Assembly (NCBI RefSeq): GCF_000143415.4 | Contig: NW_003314273.1 | Location: 1,970,760-2,034,759, forward strand | Source of the DNA: Selaginella moellendorffii | Lineage: Eukaryota > Streptophyta > Lycopodiopsida > Selaginellales > Selaginellaceae | Length of the DNA stretch: 64,000 bases | Direction of reading: 5' to 3' | Shown here: piece after piece, positions 32,426 to 43,100 of the stretch | Layout: the number at the start of each line of letters is the position of its first letter | How positions within the stretch are numbered: position 1 is the stretch's first letter | Notes under the pieces: model-generated | Database searches by the model: none | Told to the model about the DNA's origin: nothing | What the model saw: the letters and a program-made list of their open reading frames with translations, nothing else | Position numbers and translations under genes: made by a program

Positions 32426-33460
32426 AATTCAAATATAATACCAATATCTAATTCTTTCTTAATGTTATGAACCACTCATATTAAAATATTATGGTGAATC
32501 CAAATTTTAACCTTTAAATCCTTCCCAAAAAGTATAAAATATATAAAATACTTATGTTTTTAATGGATTAAAGACTCACCAAAAGTATAACATTGCAGGA
32601 AGCATGTGTAAGTGCAACTTGGGAATTAGTTTGTTTTGATATTGTAAATCTTTGTATTTATAATATCAAATCCATAATTGAGAATTATATATTTGTAATG
32701 ATAGTATTGTTGTTTAATGTTGAGATTCTTAACTTCCATGTTCAATTGTAATGCCTTTGAATATATTGTCTTTGCTTCTTTTAACTATATATTTGTAATC
32801 TTCACACATTCATTATTTGTTGTTTTAGAATTTCTTGAGAAAAATGCTAAAGGTAAGCTTGTGGTTATGGTTATAAAGCGTTTTTATTTTAAATTTAAAA
32901 CATGTTTCAACTAAATTCATCAATTTCACCCCTTCTTTAACTAACCAAATATATAGTATTTATTTTGGTTTTTGGATAATTGACACTACATAGATTATGT
33001 GTGCAAAATTTCCATAGGACATAACTATATAAACTGATCACAGTGTTGTGGAGGATTGCCATATTATTGTCATCCACAAAAACAATCAACTGGAGTGTGT
33101 AATTTTTATATAGTAATTTGCTTACTATATAATATTCTTCCAATCCAAGTAAAATATTTGACTGTAGAACTTGCTCTAGATCAATGTATAGCTCACAAAA
33201 TTTTATAAATCTTTCATTATTTAACTTGGAAGCATTTAGGCTCTTTGTTGCTCAAAAGCACTAGTCTTCCTTGTTTTATAGTTACATACTCATACTTGGA
33301 ATAGTGCAAAATTGTTAGCTATATGGGCTCGCTTAGTTAAGATCATTTAAAGTTGATCTTGTCACTTTTATAAGCTTATGACCAAAAGGTTGTGTCAATG
33401 TTGTAGTAGATAAACATTTCACCAAATCCTCAAAATTATCAATTTTTTATATAACTCGGC
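32426..33460. other. AT-rich repeat copy and gene-free sequence
   Basis: 32426-32830 is the uninterrupted copy of the AT-rich repeat split by LTR insertions at 15.8 and 25.9 kb. The rest to 33460 shows no gene, RNA or repeat that I can support. Confidence 0.5.
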
Positions 33461-33473
33461 TTTTTATTTAAAC

Positions 33474-34707
33474 ATGCATTTTTCGTCCTCGCTGACATTT
33501 TTATACACCAGCCTCCATTTCGATTCCATGCCCGAGAGGAGCCTTGTCTCCTTTAACACAATGCTCTCGGCATTCTTGGTGGCAGGGGAATGGAGGGAGA
33601 AGAGGCGATCAAACTGGCAGAGCTCTTCTTCGCCCAGATGCCCAACCGCGACCTCGTCTCTTGCAATGCGATGCTGGACGCGTATGCCGAGAGAGGGCAT
33701 CTGTGCCGCGCACGTATCCTCTTCGCCGCCATGCCGGAGCACGACGCCATCACGATCACCACCATGATCCACACGCTCGCTCGGGGCTCGGGGGATTTGG
33801 GATCGGCGCGGTTTCTCTTTGATTCTACGCCCGTCCGGGACGAGCTGTGTTGGAACGCGATGATCACCGCGTATGCCCAGCGAGGGCATACCGTCGAAGC
33901 GAGAAAGCTATTTGATTCCATGCCTGCCAAGATCGATTCTTCCTGGAATTCGATGCTCTCGGCTTACATCCAAGCTTCAGATATGGCGAGCGCCGAGGAT
34001 TTCTTCTTTCGTGCCATGGCCGAGTGGAATCTCATCGCCTGCAGAGCGATGCTCGCAGCGTATGCCCAAAACGGGCATCTGTCCAAGGCCGAGGATATCT
34101 TCGCGGCGATGGAGGAGGCGAGCTTGGTTTCCTGGACCGCTATGCTCGACGGATACGCGCGCAATGGATTCGTTCGAAACGCTGCCTCGATCTTTCACTC
34201 CATGGCGGAGAGAAACTTCGTTGCGTGGAGTGTCATGGCTTCTACGTTTGCTCGCAAAGAATGCCATCGCCACCTTTCGAGAAACACGAGCGAATTCTTA
34301 GTTTTGGCTGACGTCTCAGTTTGAAACTCTTTTGTTGCGCTCAATCCGAGAGCGCTAGCCTTTGCTCGCAAAGAGCGTTCCAGATCTTGAGCTCGATGAG
34401 TTGCGATGGGTTACGTCCAGATGAGAGCTCTTTCGTCTCGATCTTGCTGGCTTGCAGTCGATCCGGCCACGTTGATGCTGCTCGTCGATGCTTTAGCTGC
34501 CTAAGCTTCGATTTCTTCGTGGTGCCCAGTAAGAAACTCCATAGCTGCGTCATTGACACACTATGTCGGGCAGCGTTTCGCCGAGACGCGAGCGAGCTTG
34601 TTTTCAGCATGCCTTTCAAGCCAGACTCGGTGGACCTGAGCTCGATTCATCCAACTGTTGTAAGAGATCGAGTGGATCGATCTAAGAGTTTATCGAAGAG
34701 CTTTTAG
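33474..34707 (+). pseudogene. PPR protein, PLS class, frameshifted
   Basis: From ATG 33474 the first repeat reads FDSMPERSLVSFNTMLSAF. A one-base shift near 33585 moves the reading into the frame starting at 33590, which holds about seven clean PPR motifs (for example FFAQMPNRDLVSCNAMLDAY, LFDSTPVRDELCWNAMITAY, IFAAMEEASLVSWTAMLDGY). It stops at 34322. The next frame, 34321-34707, continues with AFQILSSMSCDGLRPDESSF, SILLACSRSGHVDAARRCF and a tail resembling the E region. PLS-class PPR proteins act in organellar RNA editing. Two frame breaks and the short overall length suggest a recently inactivated gene; a sequencing error at either break would restore part of it. Confidence 0.7.
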
Positions 34708-34812
34708 TTACTGGTTGATCCATTCATTGGCACGGCCACCCGACTCGTCCAAGAGCGAGAGGTTCCGTCCACATTCATGGAATATCCCAATTTTCAAATA
34801 TAGATTTACATG

Positions 34813-35447
34813 CTAAACAAACATTTTATAAATCTCATGCAACTTATCAATGGTCCTCCTGTCTAGACTGAAAGTCGCTTCCAAAACCTTGTAACTCAAC
34901 TTGGGTCCAAACAAAGAAAAGGATGGGATCTGGAACGAAGGATTCTCGCTGTTTAAAATGGCCAAAACTGTAGCGTGATCTTCCCCATGAAGATCAAATA
35001 GTGAAGAACTCAACGGGGAATTATAAACAAATCGCTCGCGGTCAAATTCCTCGCAAAGAGCCTGTTGTTAGTGTCCACAAAGCCGGCCTCCACAAATCCC
35101 TTCTCCACATAGATGAGCTCGCTTGCCCGAGGATGAGCATGAGCTCTCGCAACTCCTTTGGGGCCGAGATAGTTTCGTGCCACGGACAATCCCATCGTGT
35201 TGAGTGCCGGAAATGTGCTGACAATAGCTTGAGCGAAATCAAACGCGTTGGGCTTGTGTGAGGTATCCACCTTGGCGCGAAACAAGCTCGAGCATGGCTT
35301 GCACTTCATGAAACCTTCACTAATATTGTTCCGTGGGATGCAAAAGTCCTGGATTGGATCGGGATCTGCAGCTCTCACAAGGACAAGAATGTGGCAGTCG
35401 TTTAAGGATGAGAGGAATAGAGAAAGCAATAAAAGTGAATTAGCCAT
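34813..35447 (-). pseudogene. Germin-like protein (cupin), broken
   Basis: From ATG 35447 there is a hydrophobic signal peptide, then DPDPIQDFC, typical of mature germin-like proteins, and the manganese-binding cupin motif 1 with HAHPRASE (two His and the Glu ligand) followed by ...VEKGFVEAGF. The frame reaches DLFIIPR and then hits TGA where the family has Gly. A frameshift follows, and the C-terminal cupin half continues in another frame from 35000 down to 34813 (FDLHGEDHATVLAILNSENP, ALFG-like and LD..TIDKL motifs). Germins are secreted oxalate oxidases or superoxide dismutases of the cell wall; this copy lacks an intact cupin motif 2 in frame. Confidence 0.8.
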
Positions 35448-35459
35448 GGGATGTTATAA

Positions 35460-36850
35460 GTTAACTGATGAGAGATTTTATTTGCTATCGTGATTTGGAC
35501 ACCACGTAAAAGCTGGTAACTTTAGTCAAACTTGTGACTATTGCTAAGCCAAGACACGTGGCGGGAAGAACATTATTTGTTATTAATGTAAAAAATAAAA
35601 ATGAGATAACTTAGTTGTTATCTCATTCTCAAATAACATCAAAGCTATTAAGTAGCTCTATAAACTAATTTATAGTATATTTTATTGAGAATAACTGTAT
35701 ATCCGGTGATATAAGTGTACAGTAAACATATGAAAATATAAAGTATAGTCTTAAAGCATTTTTGGCTTGAGAAAACCAGTGTATACATCTAGAATATGCT
35801 TGAATATTTTAGTTGTTATTCATTTATATTTATTTTGTATTTATAATTTAAAAACATGTTTATAATATATAAGCTTTCCTAAACACTTCCTAGTATATTC
35901 TAGTTTATTCTAAATGGTTGACATGCAATAATATTAATTTCGTGTTTGTAAATTATAAACATTTGATCACTTGAATTAATAAATAAGAATAACACTACTA
36001 TTAAGAAAACTAAACATTGCATAGAAAATTATTCTAAGTGTTAGTATAAAAAATTAAAAAAATTGTATTTAATATCTCAAATATGAAGATATCTTGATCA
36101 AAACTAGAATGTAAATTTTTAAGTTTAAAAATTCTAAACTTCTTTGATTAAACCCATATTAAAACTTTGGGACTTAAGTTTCTTCGAGATTTTATTGTAG
36201 ATTAGATGTTATATTGTTCTTTCAACCATGTGCTGTACAAATATATAAACTTTACTCCCAGAGATATAAAAAGCCCTTGAAAATATACAACTTTAAATCC
36301 CATGGTGCAATAAACTAGGGAAGATTATACAATCTCTAGTAATAGTGACATTACTACTGCCTAAAAGTCCTCTCCTTCTACTATTTGACTAATCCCTTTC
36401 AACTAGGATTGTTGTTTCCAGCCCCCCATTAGGCTATGCAAGTGTAGTGTTGCCACACCAATCCCATAGCCTCATAAAAGTATAACCATACCCTTTGCAT
36501 TATCCATTTGGAATCATAACCAAAAGTGAGCCACTCTTCTTGAGTCCAAGTTAAAATTACATTTTTGCACTCTAATGATATAGCCTCTGACATGAGTTGT
36601 GCCCCTTGAAACATCCCGTACATCTAAGTGGTGGCATTCCAAGTGCCTTAATCATGATGAATCCACAACCCAAGGCTTAGCCAACACAACTGTACCATAT
36701 AAATTAAAACTTCGGTGTGCCATCAAAAAGTGTTTAATTACTAAGTGTGCAATCAGAAGGTAGAGAAGTGCTGCCATGTAATATGAAAGACCTAGTCATG
36801 GTGAAGAATAGGTAATGGTGCCATAGCAAGATGTCCTGTCCTGTGTGCCA
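35460..36850. other. AT-rich repeat debris
   Basis: 35760-35960 and 36086-36250 are copies of the arms of the 1.6-3.0 kb inverted-repeat family (GAATATGCTTGAATATT; then TTTGGGACTTAAGTTTC with GATTAGATGTTATA). A 64-codon minus-strand frame at 36429-36623 has no recognised family. No gene is supported. Confidence 0.5.
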
Positions 36851-36851
36851 G

Positions 36852-36920
36852 TTATGTGATGGTGTCTTTTAGGTGGACTTAGCCTTTAAGAGAATCTGAA
36901 ACAAAAGGAGAACAAAGGGC
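36852..36920 (+). pseudogene. Fossil copy of HflX exon 5 with its 3' splice site
   Basis: TATGTGATGGTGTCTTTTAG followed by GTGGACTTAG matches the end of intron 4 and start of exon 5 of the HflX gene at 38611-38640. CTTTAAGAGAA and AAAAGGAGAACAAAGGGC match further into the exon, with a small deletion between. Intron sequence is included, so it is a genomic fragment. It lies about 1.8 kb upstream of its parent in the same orientation. Confidence 0.6.
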
Positions 36921-37176
36921 ATACTTCTACACAGTGATCATGGCTCTGTCTGCTTGTGCTATGAAAGAAAAAGAGTGGTGCCACCTTTCTGGTGCATAAA
37001 ACAGCATCTCCTTATGTCCGATCCTTTCTTGTAAGTGACAGGACTGAGAAATCGCACTGGACAACAGCCAACACAGGATTGCTTTAGCTTACTCAATTGA
37101 AACAACAAAGTTTACAATAGTAATTACCATAAACTAAACTAAAACATGGCATATGCTAGTGTGAAGTTATAAACTA

Positions 37177-37824
37177 CTACCTTGAATAGGGACAGTACAA
37201 GTAAACAGGGCACAGCTGCTGACCATCAAACACAATATCTTGCGCATTGGTTTCACCCTTCTGTGAAAGAAGCATGCCCAAGTCACAGGTAAGATCAGCC
37301 TGCAAGTAGTTTGAGCTATCGGATGAGTGCTTTTGGTCAATCCACTGAGCACTAGCACGAATTGCTGCTGAGAGTGGAACTTTTCCCGATGCGACATCAG
37401 CTTTAAACAGCTCCAACTTATCCACGGAAAGGCTCGTCTCGTTCACCAGAAGCCTCCGTGTCACAGAAACACTCCTGCTCTTCGGAAGCATAAAGGTGTG
37501 GAATGGAAACTGCTGGACGGCGAGCTCCACTCCACGGTAGCTCAAAGTTACGTCCATTGCATCAAACTTCACGTCCAGCAGATCTTCGTGCTTGCGATGC
37601 TTGAGATTCGAGCAGGTAAACTGGAGCTCTAGATTGGAAACAAACCTTGGAGTTGAGTTTGATGGGAGCTCAACGTGTGAAACCTTAATGTCCTTGAAGT
37701 TGCACCATGGTTCGTGACGATTGGTGAATGGCAGAAAAGATGGTAAAAGTAGTAGTGAAAGCACTACGGCCAGCGCCCCTATTACTAGCAATCCCCCAAT
37801 GATTTCCTTCTTGGAATCCTCCAT
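37177..37824 (-). CDS. NDR1/HIN1-like LEA group 2 protein
   Basis: An intronless 215-residue protein. A short cytoplasmic N terminus (MEDSKKEI) is followed by a transmembrane helix at about residues 9-31, and the rest is an extracytoplasmic LEA_2 (WHy-type) beta-sandwich: HEPWCNFKDIKVSHVELP, then LELQFTCSN, DAMDVTLSYRGVELA and a RLLVNETSLSV segment. NHL proteins sit in the plasma membrane or ER and are linked to pathogen and stress responses; the exact role here is unknown. The start codon is 84 bp from that of the divergent HflX gene, so the two probably share a promoter. The length and single exon are normal for the family. Confidence 0.75.
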   Translation of the reverse strand: MEDSKKEIIGGLLVIGALAVVLSLLLLPSFLPFTNRHEPWCNFKDIKVSHVELPSNSTPRFVSNLELQFTCSNLKHRKHEDLLDVKFDAMDVTLSYRGVELAVQQFPFHTFMLPKSRSVSVTRRLLVNETSLSVDKLELFKADVASGKVPLSAAIRASAQWIDQKHSSDSSNYLQADLTCDLGMLLSQKGETNAQDIVFDGQQLCPVYLYCPYSR

Positions 37825-37887
37825 GCCCTATCTTCCCAAAATATAGTTCTTATTTTATAGACAACACTTAAAAGGTAAGCTAAAGGA

Positions 37888-37904
37888 TTAGGGTTTAGGG
37901 TTTT
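37888..37904. promoter_or_regulatory. Tandem telo-box between LEA2 and HflX genes
   Basis: TTAGGGTTTAGGGTTTT holds two telomere-like repeats directly before the HflX start codon, inside the 84-bp divergent intergenic space. Telo-boxes (AAACCCTAA) are known plant promoter and leader elements, common in genes for translation and growth. Confidence 0.5.
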
Positions 37905-37908
37905 GTGA

Positions 37909-40067
37909 ATGAAGTGGCTGGGCGTGGCGTGGTCGGGGCTAAGGCGGCATTTCTCGTCGCGCGCGGATGGAGTGGGATCGATTTACGACAAGCTTTTCGT
38001 CGTCCAGCCGCGCTTCCATCCGCCGCTGCTGCTCAAGGCCAAGCTCCTCGAGGCACTGCGCCTCGCCAATTCACTCGCGCCCCTCACTGCCACGGATCTC
38101 AAGTCGGATTTCCCCTCGTATGTGCTTGTCCAGGGCAGGAGGAAGATCAATGCAGGTGATTTTTAGTCTGTTTCGCATCGATCGCTTCTCGTTCTCGAGT
38201 GAGTGAATTCTTTTGTTTCAAGGCACCTATTTTGGAGCGGGGACTATTGACAATATTCGCACGCATTTGAACGTGATCGACGTGGAAGTAAGGAAAGCTT
38301 TCTTTCTTTTAGCTCTGTAAAAGCTAAGCACGAGAGTCACACTGGCAGGATAGAGAGATCGATGCCGTGTTCGTGAACACTTCCCTGTCCGGCGTCCAAC
38401 AACGTAATCTGGAGGTGATTAGATATCTCCACTTTCTTCGATTTTTGTTTAAAGTTTTTCTCTTTGAATGTTGGTTGCAATTTTTCTTACAGGATGCTTG
38501 GGAAAGGCCGGTTCTCGATCGCGTGGGCTTGATCATCGAGATTTTTGGCAGTCGTGCACGATCCAAAGAAGCCAAGCTTCAGGTAACTTCAAATAGATAG
38601 TGTGTTGATTATATGATGGTGTCTTTCAGGTGGAACTTGCTGCTCTAGACTTTAAGAGAACAAGGCTCATCCGAGAAAAAGGAGAACGAAAGGCGTTTGG
38701 AGCTGGTGGAGAGCAGGAGGTTGTGAGTGCACGAGGGTAAAATGACTTCTTGTCATTGAGGAAGAAATTCGTAATTCCTTTTTTCCTTCTTCATAGGAGA
38801 GCAAGTGGTGGTGGTGGTCGAGGATTTACGAGCGGATCAGGAGAGTCGGAATTGCAGCTACAACGACGGAGGTACAGGGCTTTTTGTTTTGGTTTGTCAT
38901 CTCTCTTGTTTGATATTTAGTTTTCAACCAGGATTTCGGATCAAAAGCATAAAATCCAGGTCGCTCTTGCGAAAGCAAAGCAGACACGATCACTGCATCG
39001 CCGCAACCGAGAAGGCATTCCGTTGGTTGCAGTCGTAGGATACACGAATGCTGTAAGTTGACAGTCTTGTTATGCGTTGATTGCTGAGAAACAAGATAGC
39101 AGTACACTGCAGGGGAAGTCAACACTTGTTGGAGCTCTATCAAAGAGCAGCCTCTACTCGGATGACAGGTTCATGAGAAACGCTTTTCTTTTCAAGTAAA
39201 GTTTTATCGCTCTGTTTCATAGGTTGTTTGCAACGCTAGACACGCAGGTGCGAAGTGTGATTCTTCCTTCAGGGTAAAATAGTGTCGACTCTTTCTTGTT
39301 GTATTCATTGCTGTGTTTCTGCAGAAGAAGGGTCCTGGTGAGTGACACCGTTGGATTCATATCGGACTTGCCTACTCAGGTTTGTGAAGATTCTCAAGCA
39401 CTCAACATCTACTTATGTTTGCGTGAATTTTGGAAGCTCGTGGAAGCGTTCCATGCAACTCTAGAAGAAGTTGTTGCTGCGGACATTGTTTTGGTAAGTA
39501 CGCTTCTTTGATCCTGATTGAAGGTAGCCTGTTCCATGCTTTCAGCATGTCATGGATTCGAGCGCTCCAAACATGGACGAGCAGCGAGAGGCAGTTCTTA
39601 AAGTCCTGGGAGAAATAGGAGTCTCTCAACAAGATCTAGACGAGAAGACGATTGAAGTGATGAACAAGGTGGGTGCATGCTTGGCGTGACGCTGTGTTAC
39701 AAGTTTCTAGTGGTTTTTTCAGATCGATGTTCATCCAGATTGTGGCGATCTTGATCTTCCACCGGGTTTGCTTCTGTGCGATGGCAATGACGAAGACGCC
39801 CTGGTGATCCCGTCCTCAGAGGAGTACAGGAAAGCAGTGGCAGCGGCCAACGCTCTATCAAATGGAATCGAAGTCTCGAATCCAGAAGAAGTAAAGGAAG
39901 AACACAAAGAAGAAAGTGAAAGCGTCGAGCACGAAGAAGTTGAGCTATGGGGAACACAGCTCTTGAAGGATGGAAAAATAGCTCGAGTTTCTACGTCGGC
40001 AACGCAAGGCACTGGTTTGGAAAATCTTTTGCAAGTGATTGACTCGAGGCTTAAAAATAAATCATAA
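37909..40067 (+). CDS. HflX/GTPBP6-type ribosome-associated GTPase, likely mitochondrial
   Basis: Thirteen exons join in frame to 485 residues: 37909-38155, 38223-38287, 38349-38414, 38493-38582, 38630-38736, 38797-38871, 38932-39052, 39113-39168, 39223-39273, 39325-39379, 39437-39493, 39546-39668, 39723-40067. The HflX N-terminal domain has GTYFGAGTIDNI and DREIDAVFVNTSLSGVQQRNL, then WERPVLDRVGLIIEIFGSRA. A coiled linker with a Gly-rich patch follows. G motifs are G1 GYTNAGKST, G3 DTVGFISDLP and G4 NKID. An acidic insertion and a C-terminal tail end at 40067. HflX proteins rescue or split stalled ribosomes; GTPBP6 does so in mitochondria. The Arg-rich N terminus (WSGLRRHFSSR) suggests organelle import. 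A fossil of exon 5 lies upstream at 36852. Confidence 0.88.
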
Positions 40068-40087
40068 GACCCATACAACGCCAGTAA

Positions 40088-40096
40088 TTTAGGGTT
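40088..40096. promoter_or_regulatory. Telo-box-like motif before VPS8
   Basis: TTTAGGGTT lies 84 bp before the VPS8 start codon and just after the HflX stop. Similar motifs precede HflX, AP4E and ECH in this window. Confidence 0.4.
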
Positions 40097-40179
40097 CGTG
40101 ATGGATCAAGGTTTTGGAGAGCTCACGCGTTGGATCCGCGGAGCTCCGGTAAGCTGGCTATGACGCATTCCATCCACCG

Positions 40180-43100
40180 ATGGCGGGAAACGACATCGAT
40201 CTGGATGCGCTACTCGATGCTCACAGCAGCGACGAGGACGACGCCGATCTTCCCGAGCTCGACAGAAGCATCGACGATATTCTACTCGATGCCGATGAGG
40301 AGGAGGATGATGTGGAGCGAAATTCGGATATTTCGGCCGCGATCCCGGAGAAGAAGCTCGAGAGCGGGATTGAGAGCCAGGGATCACAGGCGGGTTTAGT
40401 GAGTACAGGGGTGTCCAAGACTGCTCCAAGGCTATGGGACATCAGTGGCACGATTTCATTCTATCAGGTGACCACCAAGCCAAGTCCAAAGCCTGGCGCT
40501 GCTTTGGCGGCTGCTACTGCTGCTTCGAGACACAGTGGAACGACTACTCGCACAGCTTCGTCTCTCAGGGATGTTGCTAGTGAAACTCCGGACGAGTCGG
40601 GCAGCTTGAACGAAGAAAAAGAAGAGATCGAAGAAAAAGAAGAGGAAGAGCAAAAGGGACTCGACTGGGTTTCATCATCGATAGAATTCGGTAGCAATGA
40701 GGATACAAGTGCTGCGAAGAGAGACCAAGTGGAAATGGAGGCGACGCCGGTTTCTCTCTCGACAGAGGACACAGTTTCATCATCGTTAGAAGGTAGCGAG
40801 GTTTTGGACGAGAGGATAGAAGTGGCTGTAAATACCGTGGATCTTACCGAGGACAACGAGAGCGACCTTGTTGCCGTCCAGATACTCGACGAGAAGCTAG
40901 AACGAGGCGAAGACGGCTCATCATCGACTGAAAGCTCCGAAGAGCGCGAGCTGGAGGAGGCTTTTGATGAACATACTTCCCCTGAAGTGGAAGAAGTGAA
41001 GTCTCTAATGGTTGAGGCAGAAGAGCGGGAGAAACGAGCAGCGAACTCTGGTCTTCACTTGGAGGAAGGAGCTGCGGCGCAGCCAATGCAATTGGAAGGC
41101 ATTCAGCGCGGGCCTCCAGCCATAGGCCTGCTGCAGCTGGACTGGGGTGGACCTCTGTCCTTTGCGCTTTCTTCCATAGCCATGATGCGTGACCACGGGA
41201 ATCCACGGTGCTTGGCAGTTCAAGCAAACTTCATTGCGGTGGGAATGTCGAAAGGTACTGTACTCTTGTCTTTAAGCAAGTACTCCCCCACTACCACAGC
41301 AGACAACAACGAAGCTAAGGTGACTATTTCCTTTTACTTTGCTATATGGAACTCACATTTTTGTATGCTCAGGTGGTTCTCTTGAGTAATGCCGCAGACA
41401 AGTCTCACGCCTCTGCGAGTGTGATGTGCTTCAGCTTTCTTGGAGACCTGCTTCTAGTGGGATATACTAATGGGTCTCTGATACTATGGGACGTTCCAAA
41501 AGCTGCGGTAGCTAAAGCCGTCACAGGAGAGCATCACAACGTGATAGTTCATGCAGCATTTGTAGGACAGGACGGTTCAACAGGTCGCCCCTTAAAAGCC
41601 ATGACTGCAGATTGTAAAGGGGTGGTGATGCTCCATACCTTCACACTTGTTCCACTGCTGCGCCGCTTTTCAGTCACAACACAGGTGGTATCTTATTTTC
41701 ATTTTGAGTAGGCTTGACCATGTCTTACTTGCAGTGCCTTCTAGATGGCCAACGGACGGGTGTTGTCCTCTCACTGGCACCTCTGCTGCTGACTGAAAGT
41801 TTACTTCAGAATATTACAGGGTCTGGTATCACTGGGGCAGCTGGAAACGATGCGGGAAGAAAGTTTTTGTACGACGGATCTTCTTCGTCTGACGAAACCG
41901 GGGGCCTGGTTGTATTTGTCACACAGCAGATTGCTCTTGTGGTAAATATTTGATATTGTTTATCATGGTAACTACACTGACGTTCTTTGCAGTTTCGATT
42001 ATTGCCTGCTTTAGAAATATGCGCGAAACTAACACGGCCGGAAGGTGTTCGAGAGGGGTCGATACCGTATGCATCTTGGAGGGGTGTCTCATCTATAAAG
42101 TCGGAAAGCACTGCCCAAGGTCAAGACGAGCCTTTGCTTGCTCTTGCCTGGGGAAAGAAGGTCCTTGTTCTTCAACTTCAAAAGGCCGATCTTAAAGTGC
42201 TGGCTGAATGGGATATTGATAACAAAGCCGCTGGAGTAGCTTGGCTTGGTGACCAGGTAAAACGAACTTGTTTGAGACTGTTCCTCTTTAACAATATTGT
42301 TTTGACAGATGCTTGTGGTCGCCACTGTCAAAGCTGAACTTTGTCTATTCACAAAGGAAGGTCTTGCACTTGAACGTGCTGCCATACGAGACAATGACGG
42401 GCACACAGAGCCTTTGACGTTTCACACCTACTTTCTGGAGACGTGCAACAATTCTGAGAAAGTTTATGGAAACTCTATAGGAGTCCGAGGGGCAGCATCT
42501 TATTTTCTGGGAGCTTCAAAGCTCTGGAGGGCTCGGCTACTTCCTTGGCAGGACAGAATAAAGGCACTTCAGGATGCTGGTGACTGGATGGGCGCTTTCC
42601 AGATTGCAATGGAGTTGTTCGATGGACGGGCAAGAGGTGTTACTGGCTTACCTTCTGGGCTTCGTGCAATGCAGGAAGCTATTATGCCAAATCTTCTAGC
42701 ATTGCTGTCGTCGTACATCGATGAAGCTTTCGCTTATGTTCGTTTGGCTCTTGGTATGCCTGAAACTGAAGCTGCCAGGGAACAGTATGCAAGAGTCGGG
42801 CGGGTTGCAATAGAGTTTTGTGTACATATCAGCAGGACCGACGTACTTTTTGAGAACGTTTTTCGAAAGTTTGATGAGATCGCTCAAGCAGGTACGTACA
42901 TCTCTTAGCGCTTGAAGAGGTAGCTCTAATGTTTTTGTGTTGTTCGTTCAGCAACATTTCTGGAACTGTTGGAGCCTTACATTCTGAAAGACATGCTCTG
43001 CGGCCTTGCACCAGAGGTTTGTTGCCTTAAAAGTTATACAAATGTTTGTTTAAGCCGGCTGTTTCAGATCATGCAATCTCTCGTTGAGCACTACAGCAGC

